Below, one piece after another: positions 23,851 through 34,891 of a DNA stretch of 64,000 nucleotides; position 1 is the stretch's first letter, and every line of letters starts with the position of its first letter. The translations under genes were made by a program, and so were the position numbers. The notes under the pieces were generated by a model. The model was not told where the DNA came from. It made no database searches and saw nothing but the letters and a program-made list of their open reading frames with translations. Source of the DNA: Diphasiastrum complanatum (taxonomy: Eukaryota > Streptophyta > Lycopodiopsida > Lycopodiales > Lycopodiaceae). The stretch spans positions 53,094,728-53,158,727 of the forward strand of contig CM055098.1 of the NCBI GenBank assembly GCA_029204225.1, in the 5' to 3' direction.

Positions 23851-24500
23851 TTCCTACGTGCGTTCAGGCTAGGAACTTTAAAAGTAGTCTAGGGAATTGT
23901 AAAGATATCAAGTTTTTGAGAAATGAATGCATGCATATGCACACTCATACACACACGCACAAATCATACGCACTTAAAAAAAAAAGATCTATTTGTTGAT
24001 TGATCAAAGCAAGTCAAAAAATGGACAGAAGACCATTGTTTATCAATGATTGTAGCGGCTGCCCACACCTATCAACCATGTGTAAGTTACATTCCTATTT
24101 ATTTGATCTTACATGTGTAGCACAAGTCCACATTTCTAATATTCAGTAAAGGAGTAGCTATAATAGGCATTTTGATTCATGTCTGGAACGTTAGAAAAGG
24201 CATGTATTCCAAACACCAATGGTCCAATAGACATTGGTTGCGTTCCAGTCAATGGTAAGTGGTATGCTTGCTATAACTTCTCTTCACTCCAATTGTGACG
24301 ACATACAAAGCATGGTAGAATAGGTGAACACTGAATACCAGAAGGCACATAAATCATGTGGACCTCCCTCCTCGATAGTCCACCACTATATGAGGATCCA
24401 ACCTGAGAATTTGAGTTCCTTTCAGATTTCAGCTTTCATTAACCATATGGGATCTGGCTGAAGCGACAAGATGGTTATCCAACTTGTGAGCATTATCTTT
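23851..24500. other. Spacer, nothing recognised
   Basis: No gene or transposon motif was found. A small CA-rich stretch lies at 23935-23960. Confidence 0.35.
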
Positions 24501-24977
24501 GACGAGATTTCAAGGATTTTTTAAGCTATACAAGATTCACTTGGTGGGCTGTCCAAGGAGTAAGATCATAGGCTCACAATTAAGCTATTCTAATCGTTTT
24601 GGTTTCTGAGAACGTTTCCAAATCTTTGCTCAAGGCATGTCTAAAAATGACTAAACTTGGCAATACCGAGTATGATCTCCGTTTAAAGCCTATTTGTATC
24701 TTTATATATGAAATTAGAAGTTTTTAAGTTTGTTTTTCTTTCTTGATCTTCTTGGTTGTGACTTGCATACATGAAGTTGCTCATCTACTTCATAATATAT
24801 GTGAAATTAAATGTCCCCCAAAGCAAGGGCAAAGTCAGCAGTCTCATCAGTCAGCACATTTGGTGTATTAGTCACCACTGTTCCCCGCTCACCGCACTTC
24901 ACCAAATGCACTTTGTCGATTCTCACACTATGCATTGACACGATTTTCAAGTTAGGAAGAGCATCTATTACCTCAGC
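24501..24977 (-). repeat. Right arm of the large inverted repeat
   Basis: Reverse-complement partner of 19730-20203, including the reductase fragment and flanking noncoding DNA. Confidence 0.85.
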
Positions 24978-25082
24978 ATTGGCTCCAACTTAGGCGTTTC
25001 TGACTAATCCCTTTATCTTTTCTACGTTTTCTTTGAAAAAAGTTGTTTTGTCATCAGCTCCCATAAGTTTAAGATTGCGAAC
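24807..25082 (-). pseudogene. Hydroxyphenylpyruvate/hydroxypyruvate reductase fragment, copy 2
   Basis: This copy extends further 5' than copy 1. From 25082 the minus strand reads NLKLMGADDKTTFFKENVEK, then IKGLVRNA, a TAA stop at 24990-24992, then VGANAEVIDALPNLKIVSMH and KCGERGTVVTNTPNVLTDET, ending ADFALALGDI and a stop. It covers about 90 residues of the N-terminal lobe of an HPPR/HPR-type 2-hydroxyacid dehydrogenase. Apart from the single stop the frame is open, so it decayed less than copy 1. No Rossmann fold or catalytic residues are present. Confidence 0.78.
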
Positions 25083-25304
25083 CTGGACCCAATGGCATCA
25101 GTCATGTGAACAGGTTGTAGAGCACGCGGGCTTGGTCAAGACATCGAGACAGAGAGAAGTAGGGTGTGTGTGCAGGCTGTAGAGCGCTACAGGGAGGAGC
25201 GAGCATGGCGGACCGTGATTGGAAGAGACAAGAGTTGGAGATGGAGATGGTGAGGTAGGTTGGGGTTTGTTAACAAAAAAATAGTTTTGATTTTTTGTTT
25301 TGGA

Positions 25305-26585
25305 ATTCTAGGCCCATCGAGCCAAGAATTGGTTGGATTCAGTAAAATACAGTCAAAACCTCGAACGGGGGGTGTCCATAGGTTCGTGGGCTCGACATGA
25401 ACTTATAGGACTATTTGCAGCTCAATTCTGACATCGTTTGTCTGGAAATGCCCTTTCTGCTGAGTGGGATGCCACTAAATGGACTACTTTTTAGCATCCT
25501 CGAGAACCGGTTCAGTGTCGTCGAACGAAGTCCATTTTTCAAACCATCTGTCCTATGCTGCATGCCGATACAAACCTACACCACTGAATTGGACTCCAAA
25601 TGTTCAATATTCACAATGAAATATGCGTCCAAACCAAAAATCCTAAATGTAGCTATGGGATTCTAGGCCTGTCGAGCCAGGAATTGGTCGAATTCAGTAA
25701 AAAATAGTCAAAACCTCGGATGAGAGGTGTCCACGGGTTTGTGGGCTTGACACGAACCCACAAGACCATTTGTAGCTCAATTTCGACACCGTTTGTCCGA
25801 AAATGCCCTTTTTGTCAAGGGGAATGCCACTAAATGAACTACTTTCGAACATTTTCGAGAAATGGTCCAGTGTTGCCGAACAGAGTCCATTTTTTACACC
25901 CTCTCTTCCGTTCTGTGCTACACACCGAGACAAAGCCACAGGACTAAACCGGACTCCAAACGGTTCAGTACTCATAGCAAAACGTGCATCCAAACTAGAA
26001 ACCCTAAATGCAGTATTGGGATTCTAGACCCATCGAGCCAGAAATTGATTGGATTCAGTAAAACACGGTCAAAACTTTGGACGAGAGGTGTTTACAGCTT
26101 CGTGGGCTCCACATGAACCCATAGGACCAACTCCAGCTCAATTCGGAAGCTGTTTGTCCGAAAACGTCCTTTCTGTCGGGGAGAATGCCACTAAATGGAC
26201 TACTTTCCAACATCCTTTGTCGCCGAATGGAGTCCATTTTTCAGACGATTTGTTATGTCATGTGCTGCACATCGTCCCGTGCTGCACGTCGAGACGAACA
26301 GGACTAGACCGGGCTCCAAACAGTTCAGTACTCATAGTGAAATGTGCGTCCGAAACAAAAACCCTACACGTAGTTCTGGGATTCTAGGCCCATCGATCTA
26401 GGAATTGTTCGGATTTAGAAGAAAACAATCAGGACGGGAGGTGTCCACAGGTTTGTGGTCTTGACACAAACAACGAGACCATTTGCAGTTCAATTCTGAT
26501 GCCATCTATCCATAAACATCCTTTCTGCCAAGGAAATGCCACTAAATGGACTACTTTTCAACATCATTGAGAACCGGCTCAATAC
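25305..26585 (+). repeat. Tandem satellite, ~360-bp unit, three full copies and one partial
   Basis: Copies start with ATTCTAG at 25305 (ATTCTAG(G)), 25660, 26021 and 26381, giving periods of 355, 361 and 360 bp. Each has the order: GAATTGGT...CAGTAAAA, GGGAGGTGTCCAC-type block, GTGGGCT(C/T)GACA, TGCCACTAAATGGACTAC, GAGTCCATTTTTC, ACCCTAAATG(C/T)AG. The fourth copy is cut at about 26585 by CA-rich DNA. No convincing protein frame is conserved across all copies. Confidence 0.9.
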
Positions 26586-26870
26586 ACATACACACAACAC
26601 AGTGCGCACACTCACAAACACACGTAGACCCACACTCACATACCCATACACACACAGCACCAACACATGCACACATGCACACACACACACACTTTTGAGC
26701 TCTCTCTCTCACACACACACCCTAAATCCTAAACCCTAACACACACACACACACACACACACACAGCCTAAGCCTAAAACCTAAAGCTACAACCTAATCC
26801 TAATCCACAACCCACACACACACACACTCCATAAACACATGCACACACGCATGCATGCACGCACGCATTC
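26586..26870. repeat. CA-rich tract with telomere-like CCCTAAA motifs
   Basis: CACACA runs alternate with short unique words. CCCTAAATCCTAAACCCTAA at 26720-26739 contains a perfect and imperfect plant telomere units (complement of TTTAGGG). Degenerate CCTAA words continue at 26766-26808. Confidence 0.8.
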
Positions 26871-26939
26871 GCCATGGACGCACGCCCGCCATCGACACAT
26901 GTCCGCCATTGCCCGTCAACGACGGGCACTCTTTACTAG

Positions 26940-26940
<1 letters not shown>

Positions 26941-26994
<54 letters not shown>

Positions 26995-27039
26995 ACATAT
27001 ATAGATATGTATACATATATATCTATCTATATCTATATG

Positions 27040-27107
<68 letters not shown>

Positions 27108-27193
27108 ATCTATATGTACATATATAATATATATATATATATATTATATATGTACATATAGATATACATACATACATACATATATATATATAT

Positions 27194-27232
<39 letters not shown>

Positions 27233-27249
27233 CATATATACATACATAC

Positions 27250-27294
<45 letters not shown>

Positions 27295-27356
27295 CATAGA
27301 TATATATACACATATATGTATGTATATCTATATATATATGTACATATATGTATATA

Positions 27357-27410
<54 letters not shown>

Positions 27411-27427
27411 CATATATCTATATATAC
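26941..27427. repeat. Long AT-rich microsatellite, ~490 bp
   Basis: Nearly pure AT with TATATG/CATATA variants; contains long self-complementary stretches. Confidence 0.95.
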
Positions 27428-27600
27428 AGACGAGTCTTTGAAAAATTCGAGTCTTGAGAAAATTCGAGTCTTTCGAAAAATTTGAGTCTTTCGAAAAATT
27501 TGAGTCTTGGAAAAAATTTGAGTCTTTGGAAATTTTGAGTCTTTTAAAATTTCGAGTCTTGGGAGAAATTCAAGTCTTTGAAAAATTCGAGAGAGAGTTC
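27428..27600. repeat. Second block of the GAAAAATTCGAGTC minisatellite
   Basis: About ten units of the same 17-18-bp motif as 17066-18112, directly abutting the AT tract. Confidence 0.85.
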
Positions 27601-28495
27601 TCTCTCGCAAAAATTTTGCAAAAAGTTCTCTCCCTCTCTCGAAAATTCAATGTATTCAAAATTCAATGTCTAATGTGCTCAAAATTCAAGGTTTGATGTG
27701 TTCAAAATACTTCTAAACATCTCTGTTAATCCCGATTGACACCAAAACAATGATTAAAAATTTATTAACTAAGGCATTGAATACAGAGACTGATAACATT
27801 AAGAAAGTCAAAGCATGGTTTTGAGTGTCGCGACAGTTTCGAGTGTCGCACAAAATTTTCTTTCGCGAAAAAGTTGCGAAAAAATCTCTTTCTCTCTTTC
27901 AAATCACAAAAAATACTCTCTCGAATTCGAGTCTTGAGAGACAATTTTTTGGAAAATACCTAAAAGATTTTCTGGAGGGAGAGGCCTCTAAAAATTCGCA
28001 AAAATTGGTGAATCCTTGCGAAGCCTTTGCAAAAATCAACGAATCCTTCGCAAAATTCGTTGATCATGAATATAATGTCAAACAAAATTAACTACAACCA
28101 TTTTGAAGATATAATGTACATTCCAATCTACAATCTCATGGCTGTCTGCGCACGGAGACTTTGCCAAGTGTTTCATCATTGGACACAGCGCAGGAGCAAT
28201 GATTGTGCACCAAACAGTGCCTAACGCATCTATAGATGAGTTTGATCCACTGATCTGCGGCTTGATACTGAGAGTTCCTTCTTTGGAGGTATAGAGAAAA
28301 CCAGCTCCAAGATTGAATACGGAAAGATTTCTTATTTCGGTGTATAACACATACATACTTTTAGTACTTGTTTAATAGCATGTGAAGTTGTCAACCGTCC
28401 GTTGCTGAACTGTTTCCCATTGTTGCCAAAGCCTTGAAGCGTTTATGAAGTATTCAGAAACTGGATCTTACCTTAATGGCAAAACTGAAGCTCAG

Positions 28496-28532
<37 letters not shown>

Positions 28533-28904
28533 TGAGCGTGATCTACTTGTGGATATTTCTTTCTCAAGCTCAAGCCTCACTTTATTTGAGCGCTCAAACT
28601 CCTCCTCCTTCAACTCCAAAAGTTCTAGCAAATCAAAATTGGTGCCAGCTAGTTTAGCCAGTTCAACTTTACTTCCAACCATGTTCTTTGCAAAAAAATG
28701 TCATGGTTGCAAATGTAACCTTACGTACGATTTACCTATGTCTACATGCCATTCCTAAGCAAATCCTTATCTGAAACCCAGAATGCCCACTTCTTTTTAG
28801 AATGCGATTCCAAATTTTGACCAACTCGTTACCCAACCAGTGATCCTTTCCGCAACTATTCTGTACCACTGCCGATGCATTGCCCTTTTACTACCTTAAG
28901 TTTG
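27601..28904. other. Spacer with simple repeats; no gene assigned
   Basis: Positions 27601-27980 hold CTCTCTCGCAAAAA-type words. A 92-codon minus-strand frame (28356-28078) has no recognised motif. Positions 28500-28530 are an AT run. A minus-strand frame at 28682-28536 is rich in Leu/Glu/Lys (LLELLELKEEEFERSNK) and would form a short coiled coil, but it ends in the AT run. No assignment possible. Confidence 0.35.
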
Positions 28905-29225
28905 ATGATGTTCCTTCAAGTGTGAATGAAACTTTAGCAACAAAAGAGTGATTTGATGCAATGAAAAGTGAGTATATGATGCATTGTTTGAGATACTTGT
29001 AAAATTATTGATCCTCCATCAAAGATACAAAATGTTACTGTTTGCAAATGGGTCTTTAAGATCAAGCTTAATCAAGATGGTAGTGTGAACAACTATAAAA
29101 CAAGACTACTTGCCAAGGGATATGCTCAATTCAAGGGGATTGACTATGATGAAACATTTGATTTTGTCATAGTTTGGGTGGTGATTTCATTAACTCACAT
29201 GCTTTTAGTGATTTACTGCTGCAAC
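28905..29225 (+). pseudogene. Ty1/copia reverse transcriptase fragment
   Basis: Reads [20 protein letters not shown], then [20 protein letters not shown], the start of the copia RT domain. The upstream linker (NETLATKE, stop, FDAMKSEY) precedes it in a shifted frame. It stops short of the FLNGDLEE and YVDD blocks. No LTR is seen near it. Confidence 0.75.
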
Positions 29226-29431
29226 ATTTGTTAAAAAATGAGAATTATTTTGGAACATGAAACCGTACATCTATCTTTACCGACATTATCTCCAAAAAAA
29301 TGGGATTGAAGTCAAACTATGTCTATTCTTTTCACTTACTTGACCAAAAATGAGATTCTATTTTGGCTAAATAACTATCATTTAAAAACATTGCAAGAAT
29401 CAATTTCATTCAGAATTGTAATAACCAATTT

Positions 29432-32002
29432 TTATTCAGAATTACAAGAATCAATTTCATTAGTGACAGCATCTTGCAATTCATCTCCTCTTAGATGATT
29501 TTCATCATCACTCTCACTTTCAAAAATTATTTCATCATCCTGACTTATAGAAATTTTATTCTCAACATCTATGGAAGTGGGTGCTTCAAGTATGGTTTGA
29601 AGATTTACTACATCTCTAGGTAGCTCAATCTCATAGTTAAAATGAAGGTTTTCCATTTCATTCTCAACATTTGCACCCTCAAATACTCGTCGTGAATGTG
29701 ATTCAACTTTTGCTACAAACCACCATATCTTGTTTAGTCGATCTGGTTGAAAAAACACCTGCGAAAATCACTATTTTAGAACATATCGAGAACTCAAATA
29801 CTGAAGTCACTTGCAATAGAATGAAAAACATGATAGCATAGCATGTGCATCTGCTCAGAGTGACGAGGCAACACCAATGTGTCAAAGGACTCCATGCTCA
29901 ATGTTTTTGATGAATCAATCGCAAAAAATTCACCTGGATCTGATTTTACGGTTGCATTTGGCCCTCTACAAACTACCTTGAACCATTTCACATCAAATAA
30001 AAAATAGTGTCCAATTTCACCACATGACACGTCATGAATATTTTGTATAGTTCCTACGTATTCTATGTCTCCTGTGATGGTATTCTGATCTCGTGCACTG
30101 CTTTGACTTTCTTGTTGGAAAGATGCTATTACACCACAATCGTGTATGAGTCTCTTGTTATCAATTCTTTCAACACAAAAGTGAAAACCAAAAGACCATA
30201 TAGCATTATACATTTTGCACTGCCACATGACAAACATGAATCTCATAAATAATCACTGTGAATGAACATGGTGTTTCAAAATGATTAAACAAATATTGTT
30301 ATTAACAAGAATGTTTTAATAATAAAGTATCTAAAGAATAATACCTTCCATTCGCATCCTCTTGCACAATCCCATTGTGCGTTTGATATTTTTTGTCCCT
30401 CTTTTGTTGTTTTTTGTAGTGTGTCATGCATCCACTCTATAGTGCATTGCTTGGGCAATGGCTCAATATCATGTGAACTTGTGGCCATGTGTCTACCTCT
30501 ATTCTGTCGTTGACTCTTTCTAGACAAGGCCCTCTCTTTTTTCTCTTCTTCATATAGGTCTAACCATTTATCCATAACTCCACAATTATAAAGCATGAAT
30601 GTAGAAATTTTTTTCTCGTTGGAAGGGTGTCAACCTATGGACCTTTCCCATCCCTTGAGGTTTTTCACTAGTTACCTCTTCAGCTTCCTCATCACGCCAC
30701 AATAGTGGAGCAGATGGATGTAGTTGGTGCAAAATTTCAGTAACATAAAAGAGAGATTCATGTACTAACCATCCCTCTGACATGCTACCTTCAGGCCTTG
30801 CCTTTTGACGCACAAAATCTTTTAAGACTTTCATGTATCTTTCCATAAAGAACATCCACCTAAAAAGTCACAAATGGTTAAAAATAAGTGTTTTATTTAA
30901 TGAGTTCATGTATCAATTGATTTTAAATATGTGCATGAGATCAAGTAGGTGATTAATCAAAAGGTTATTCCAATATTCCAAACGATGAAATACAAATAAC
31001 CTTTTCATACCATCGATTGACTTTGCTTGAGATTCCTCCCATAGTTTTTGCTAATCTTCCACAGACATCCTCTTTGGAGGCATCTCTCTCTCAACTCTTC
31101 CTCCAAACCTCTTCTATGAGTGTCTCTAAATGGATGGCCTTCATGCAAGTATTTACGATGATTTTCATAAACCACTTTTTGAGACTATAAGAGTATCTTC
31201 CCACAAGATTTGGCCCACACAAAAAACAAACATTTTTTCCAGCCATTTGAAAGCCTGCACAACAAATGGATACTATCAATCACTATAAAAAAAGGTATAT
31301 GTCAAAGAATAATTCTAGCCATTGTAGTATATCATATAAATGCCAGGAATTACTAGTTGTATGCAATTGTAAACAAACTCCTTTGTACACAAGATAGACA
31401 TTCACCTAAGACAATCTTTCGTGCCTCGTCTCTTGTCTCAGGCATGACATTCCCTTTTGGGAGAATTTTGTTTTTCAATAGTCTATACATGACAAAAGAA
31501 GTCATTGTAAAAAAATTATCACTAGATGTCCAAATTGTAAATTTTGTTTCAAAGCAAAAATGACAAGTAGATGAAAAAAAATTTACTCAAATAATGATGT
31601 GAGGCTTTCGTCACTCCATCTATATTTGGCTTGAAGATCTAATAGAAGTAGAGAAGTCATCAAACGAGATGTCTTTGCTCTAGGATACAATGCAGTCTTT
31701 GATTCTTCTTGCAATTTATTTTCTTCTTTAGACAAAAGTGCCTCCTCATCTTGTTCATTGTATCTAGCTACACAATTGTTCTCGTACATATCATCCAACA
31801 TGTCTCCCATGACTTCAAATTTTTCATTCATGGGAAGCTCATTTTCATCGTTGAAACTTGTTTGCAAAGAAGTAGATCTAGATGAGCTAGATTCCGATGC
31901 ATTAGTCTCTTGATTAATGCGCTCATCAATTTTCATCATCTCTTTTAAGCCTTGACATAGACAACGAGGTAATTGCTTTATATGAGGACCGTTGTATGAC
32001 AT
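29432..32002 (-). pseudogene. CACTA (En/Spm-type) TNP2 transposase, multi-exon, decayed
   Basis: On the minus strand several pieces follow the domain order of plant TNP2 proteins. 32002-31583: a linker ending ALYPRAKTSRLMTSLLLLDL, then QAKYRWSDESLTSLF, the start of Transposase_21. About 31480-31395: ILPKGNVMPETRDEARKIV. 31279-31091: CFLCGPNLVGRYSYSLKK. 30855-30586: FMERYMKVLKDFVRQKARPE, then GSMSEGWLVHESL (DUF4218). 30596-30285: a WLDLYEE-type linker. 30246-29794: a DUF4216 piece with GTIQNIHDV ... FLFDVKWFK and LPRHSEQM. 29758-29432: VFFQPDRL-like frame MFFQPDRLNKIWWFVAKVE, then an acidic tail. The catalytic core between 31279 and 30855 is largely missing. No CACTA terminal inverted repeat was found. 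Confidence 0.75.
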
Positions 32003-32865
32003 TCATCGTCTACGTCAACCATTACAAGGATTACTGTCTCCAACGCTAAATGAGGATGAAGAATCCTATATACCAAAATAACAAGAAGTAGGTTGAAACA
32101 ATGCTTGATAAACATTTCTTCCCAATACTTGATAGATCTAAATGTTGCATATGAATATAAATTACCTCTTTGTTTAAAAAGTATGAACATACCAATGTAT
32201 CTATTAGACCATTTTTCTTTTCAAATTGTTAACATTCAAAGAACTCAAAGAATTGCACGCTTCTACATATTTACATATTTATAAATATTCACATTCATTA
32301 GCTTTCACTTATTATCTTATGTAAACATCTAGGCAAATGACGAATAATGCTCCTAACATTTGACACATTTAATGACACAAACCAAATACAATCAAGATGC
32401 ATGTATTATACATCTCTGCATATCAGCAAAATTAAAATCTTCACATTTGACTTATTGTCTTTTGCAAACATTTGGGTAGAGGACGGTTGAAACTATACTT
32501 GATGAACAATTCCTCCCCAAACCTGATAGATCTAGTGGCACAAACCATTACATAAGCGCCCTTTACATTTTCCATTGGTGCGTTCTTCAAAATCACAATT
32601 CGTCAATAGAGGGTGGCCAATGGAACTATTTATATATGCAGCAATGTTTCCATGCACATTTGGATGTCCACCTGTTTATGCTGTAGCCTTAGGCAACTAC
32701 TTAAGTAGTGCTAAATCTCAAAGCTAGAGTGGGTGAACCAAAAATACCAACGTAAAAATTTTAGAGCTCTACCATGAACTTTTCCAATCCGCCGTTTAGA
32801 GCTCTACCAGCATAATCAACCAGTAATGCGTTTGATCTGGACCCTTTTTTCATACGTTTCTGAAG
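32003..32865. other. Spacer, nothing recognised
   Basis: AT-rich sequence with no supported gene. The minus strand just upstream of the TNP2 piece (32190-31978) has an open frame without a recognisable transposase motif. Confidence 0.3.
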
Positions 32866-33056
32866 CAACCCTGGATGCTGTTACCTATAGAATTACAATC
32901 GCATCTGCCAAGCTTGTTGCTGTGAATTTAAAGCGTCGACAGCTTATGTTGGAGCAGGTGAAGCTGAAAGTGAAGGTCATCACATCAGCAACACGAGGTG
33001 TAACAACAGTAGAAGGAAAGACGTGGCGTGCAACTTGGGTTGTTCTTGACAGGCAA
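32866..33056 (+). CDS. Candidate orphan exon of an unknown protein
   Basis: An open stretch bounded by a possible acceptor (tttctgaag at 32857-32865) and a good donor (CAA then GTATGAG at 33057). It reads ITIASAKLVAVNLKRRQLML, then EQVKLKVKVITSATRGV and KTWRATWVVLDRQ. Composition is basic and amphipathic, unlike the surrounding AT-rich DNA. I do not recognise the protein and find no flanking exon, so it may be a gene fragment or chance. Confidence 0.3.
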
Positions 33057-33855
33057 GTATGAGATGTGCTTATTTTTTACAATCCCCTATAGTAAGTCGT
33101 TCTCTGTATGCTTGAAAGTTGAAACGTTCTTGAGACAATACAACAAGCCCAGAACGTCAAGCCTGTAGTCCTTTATGCATATTGAACATGCTCCATGTTT
33201 GCGAGACCAGTAGTTACTGCCATTATGAAAGCTTTCTCTTCCTATCGGGCTATACCTGTGCGTGCTATCAGTTGTCGTGATAGGGAAAGAAGTTGATAAC
33301 TTGCACATTCTGTAGAGAAATACACGGGCTTGCTTCTTGCATGTATACCCTGCTAATTGTTCTAAAACTGCTATAGTCTACTACAAACTGTGAGAATCCA
33401 TTGACGCAGGGTTTGACATGAAGGCACATGAATGCAGTTCAACATGATCGTCCCAATTGAAAAAATGTGTGTTACAGTGTGTGGTGATTTGAAATAATTT
33501 CTAGGTTCTTGCCTGCAACTCAATTTGATGTATCTTCTATCTGAACTCTGAAGGGCTTCACACTGAATAATGGCTGAGTTCATTTGCGTCTCGTCCTATA
33601 TTTTGGTTACCCGGACTCGCTGTAAACACGCTTTTCTCTAGATTACTAAGTTCGTGGTTTCGCACTATTTCCACGTTTGTGGCAATATTCAGGCACTTGA
33701 AGAAGGAAGTTCGTAGCTGCATGGAGCAGTTAAATTGCAACCTGGTATTAATGAGCTCCTTAAGTTGCATGGTTCTTCGGCTCGATCTTGAGCAATCATT
33801 GAGGAACTGGAGATTACACTCTTTTGGGTCAGTCTTTGAATTGCCCACAAGAGAG
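33057..33855. other. Spacer, nothing recognised
   Basis: Open frames under 100 codons on the minus strand (33308-33087; 33848-33558) lack known motifs. Confidence 0.3.
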
Positions 33856-34182
33856 TGATAACCTGTCGATTAGCAATAAAGAAAGCGCAACAACACCTAT
33901 CGCACAGAGTCAGTACTGGCACACGACAAACACAACGCAAGAAGAATTCTGATCGCAAAAGAAAAAGGGTTGCTACACCCCACGCATTTCTCTTTCATAT
34001 ATTAAAAAGAGCTGGGTACATTTCAAGAACTTAAACAACGACTAGTGTATGCCATGAAACTTGAGTAGTGCTAAACGACAACTAACTTTTTATCCACAAA
34101 CCCTCTCTCACTACTCAGTTGTATTTATCTATAGTTTCTATGCCTATCATGCTTCTTAAGAAATTAAAGCGTGACTTTAACA
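33856..34182 (-). repeat. Probable 3' LTR of a minus-strand copia fragment
   Basis: Begins TGATAACC and ends TTTAACA at 34182, next to a polypurine tract (cagccctccctttag on the plus strand). The length of about 327 bp and the outer limit are inferred from the terminal TG only; no second LTR is in view. Confidence 0.5.
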
Positions 34183-34428
34183 GCCCTCCCTTTAGTCATA
34201 ATATCAGCTGTCATTCTGGCTGTGGGACAAAATTGAACAAATAGCTGTCCTTCCTGAACTAGATCGCGCACAAAATGATATTGAATGCTTATGTGCTTGC
34301 TTCTTCTGTGAAAACCAGAAATCTTAGTAAGAAACAGACAGGCCTGATTATCAGTGAACAAGGTTATTGTTTGTTCAATCTGAAATTCTTGCAGCAAGCT
34401 TTTTAACCACATCACCAAGGCCAGAATT
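34164..34428 (-). pseudogene. Copia RNase H C-terminal fragment
   Basis: The minus strand reads MWLKSLLQEFQIEQTITLFT, then DNQACLFLTKISGFHRRSKH and ISIQYHFVRDLVQ, then ADIMTKGRAVKVTL: the end of copia RNase H. It is cut upstream at about 34428, where a plus-strand zinc-knuckle fragment begins. Confidence 0.8.
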
Positions 34429-34491
34429 AACAATTTGTGCTTTAATTGCATGCGACCTGGTCATGTAACAAAGGAATGCTCGAAAATGTAT
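34425..34491 (+). pseudogene. Retroelement zinc-knuckle fragment
   Basis: Reads LCFNCMRPGHVTKECSK, a perfect CX2CX4HX4C knuckle of a retroelement Gag. Neither side continues as Gag, so it is a tiny relic fused to the copia fragment on the opposite strand. Confidence 0.6.
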
Positions 34492-34814
34492 GTAAAATTT
34501 TCCCTTGAGATGTTGCCTCTCCTTGTCCTTGCATGCGTTGGTCCTCTAAAGAACAAGCATTTGAATTCAACCCATATACTTGCATCTCCATTGGTGACGA
34601 CACAAAGCATGCCAATCACCCCAATTGTATTGAGGTCCTGTATATGGCATCAATGTCACAACACTATTTAGAGGGACCTCAATATTACTCAATACAAAAA
34701 GGCCCAAACTAGCCTTAGGAAAGTGTTCACTAGGCATGATCATGTACATTTGAACCCAATACATAAATGGTGCTCCATTTAATGGTGATATGATTGGAGT
34801 GGCCAACACGAATA

Positions 34815-34817
<3 letters not shown>
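34492..34817. other. Spacer, nothing recognised
   Basis: No ORF with motifs; ends at a CT tract. Confidence 0.3.

Positions 34818-34891
<74 letters not shown>

Noticed and set aside
26800-27610. Tyr-Ile ladders up to 166 codons
   Set aside because: Artefact of the AT microsatellite.
28078-28356. 92-codon minus-strand frame as a gene
   Set aside because: No motif, no context, no splice structure; could be chance.
28473-28682. Copia Gag start or coiled-coil protein on the minus strand
   Set aside because: The frame lacks the aromatic Gag motifs and runs into an AT repeat.
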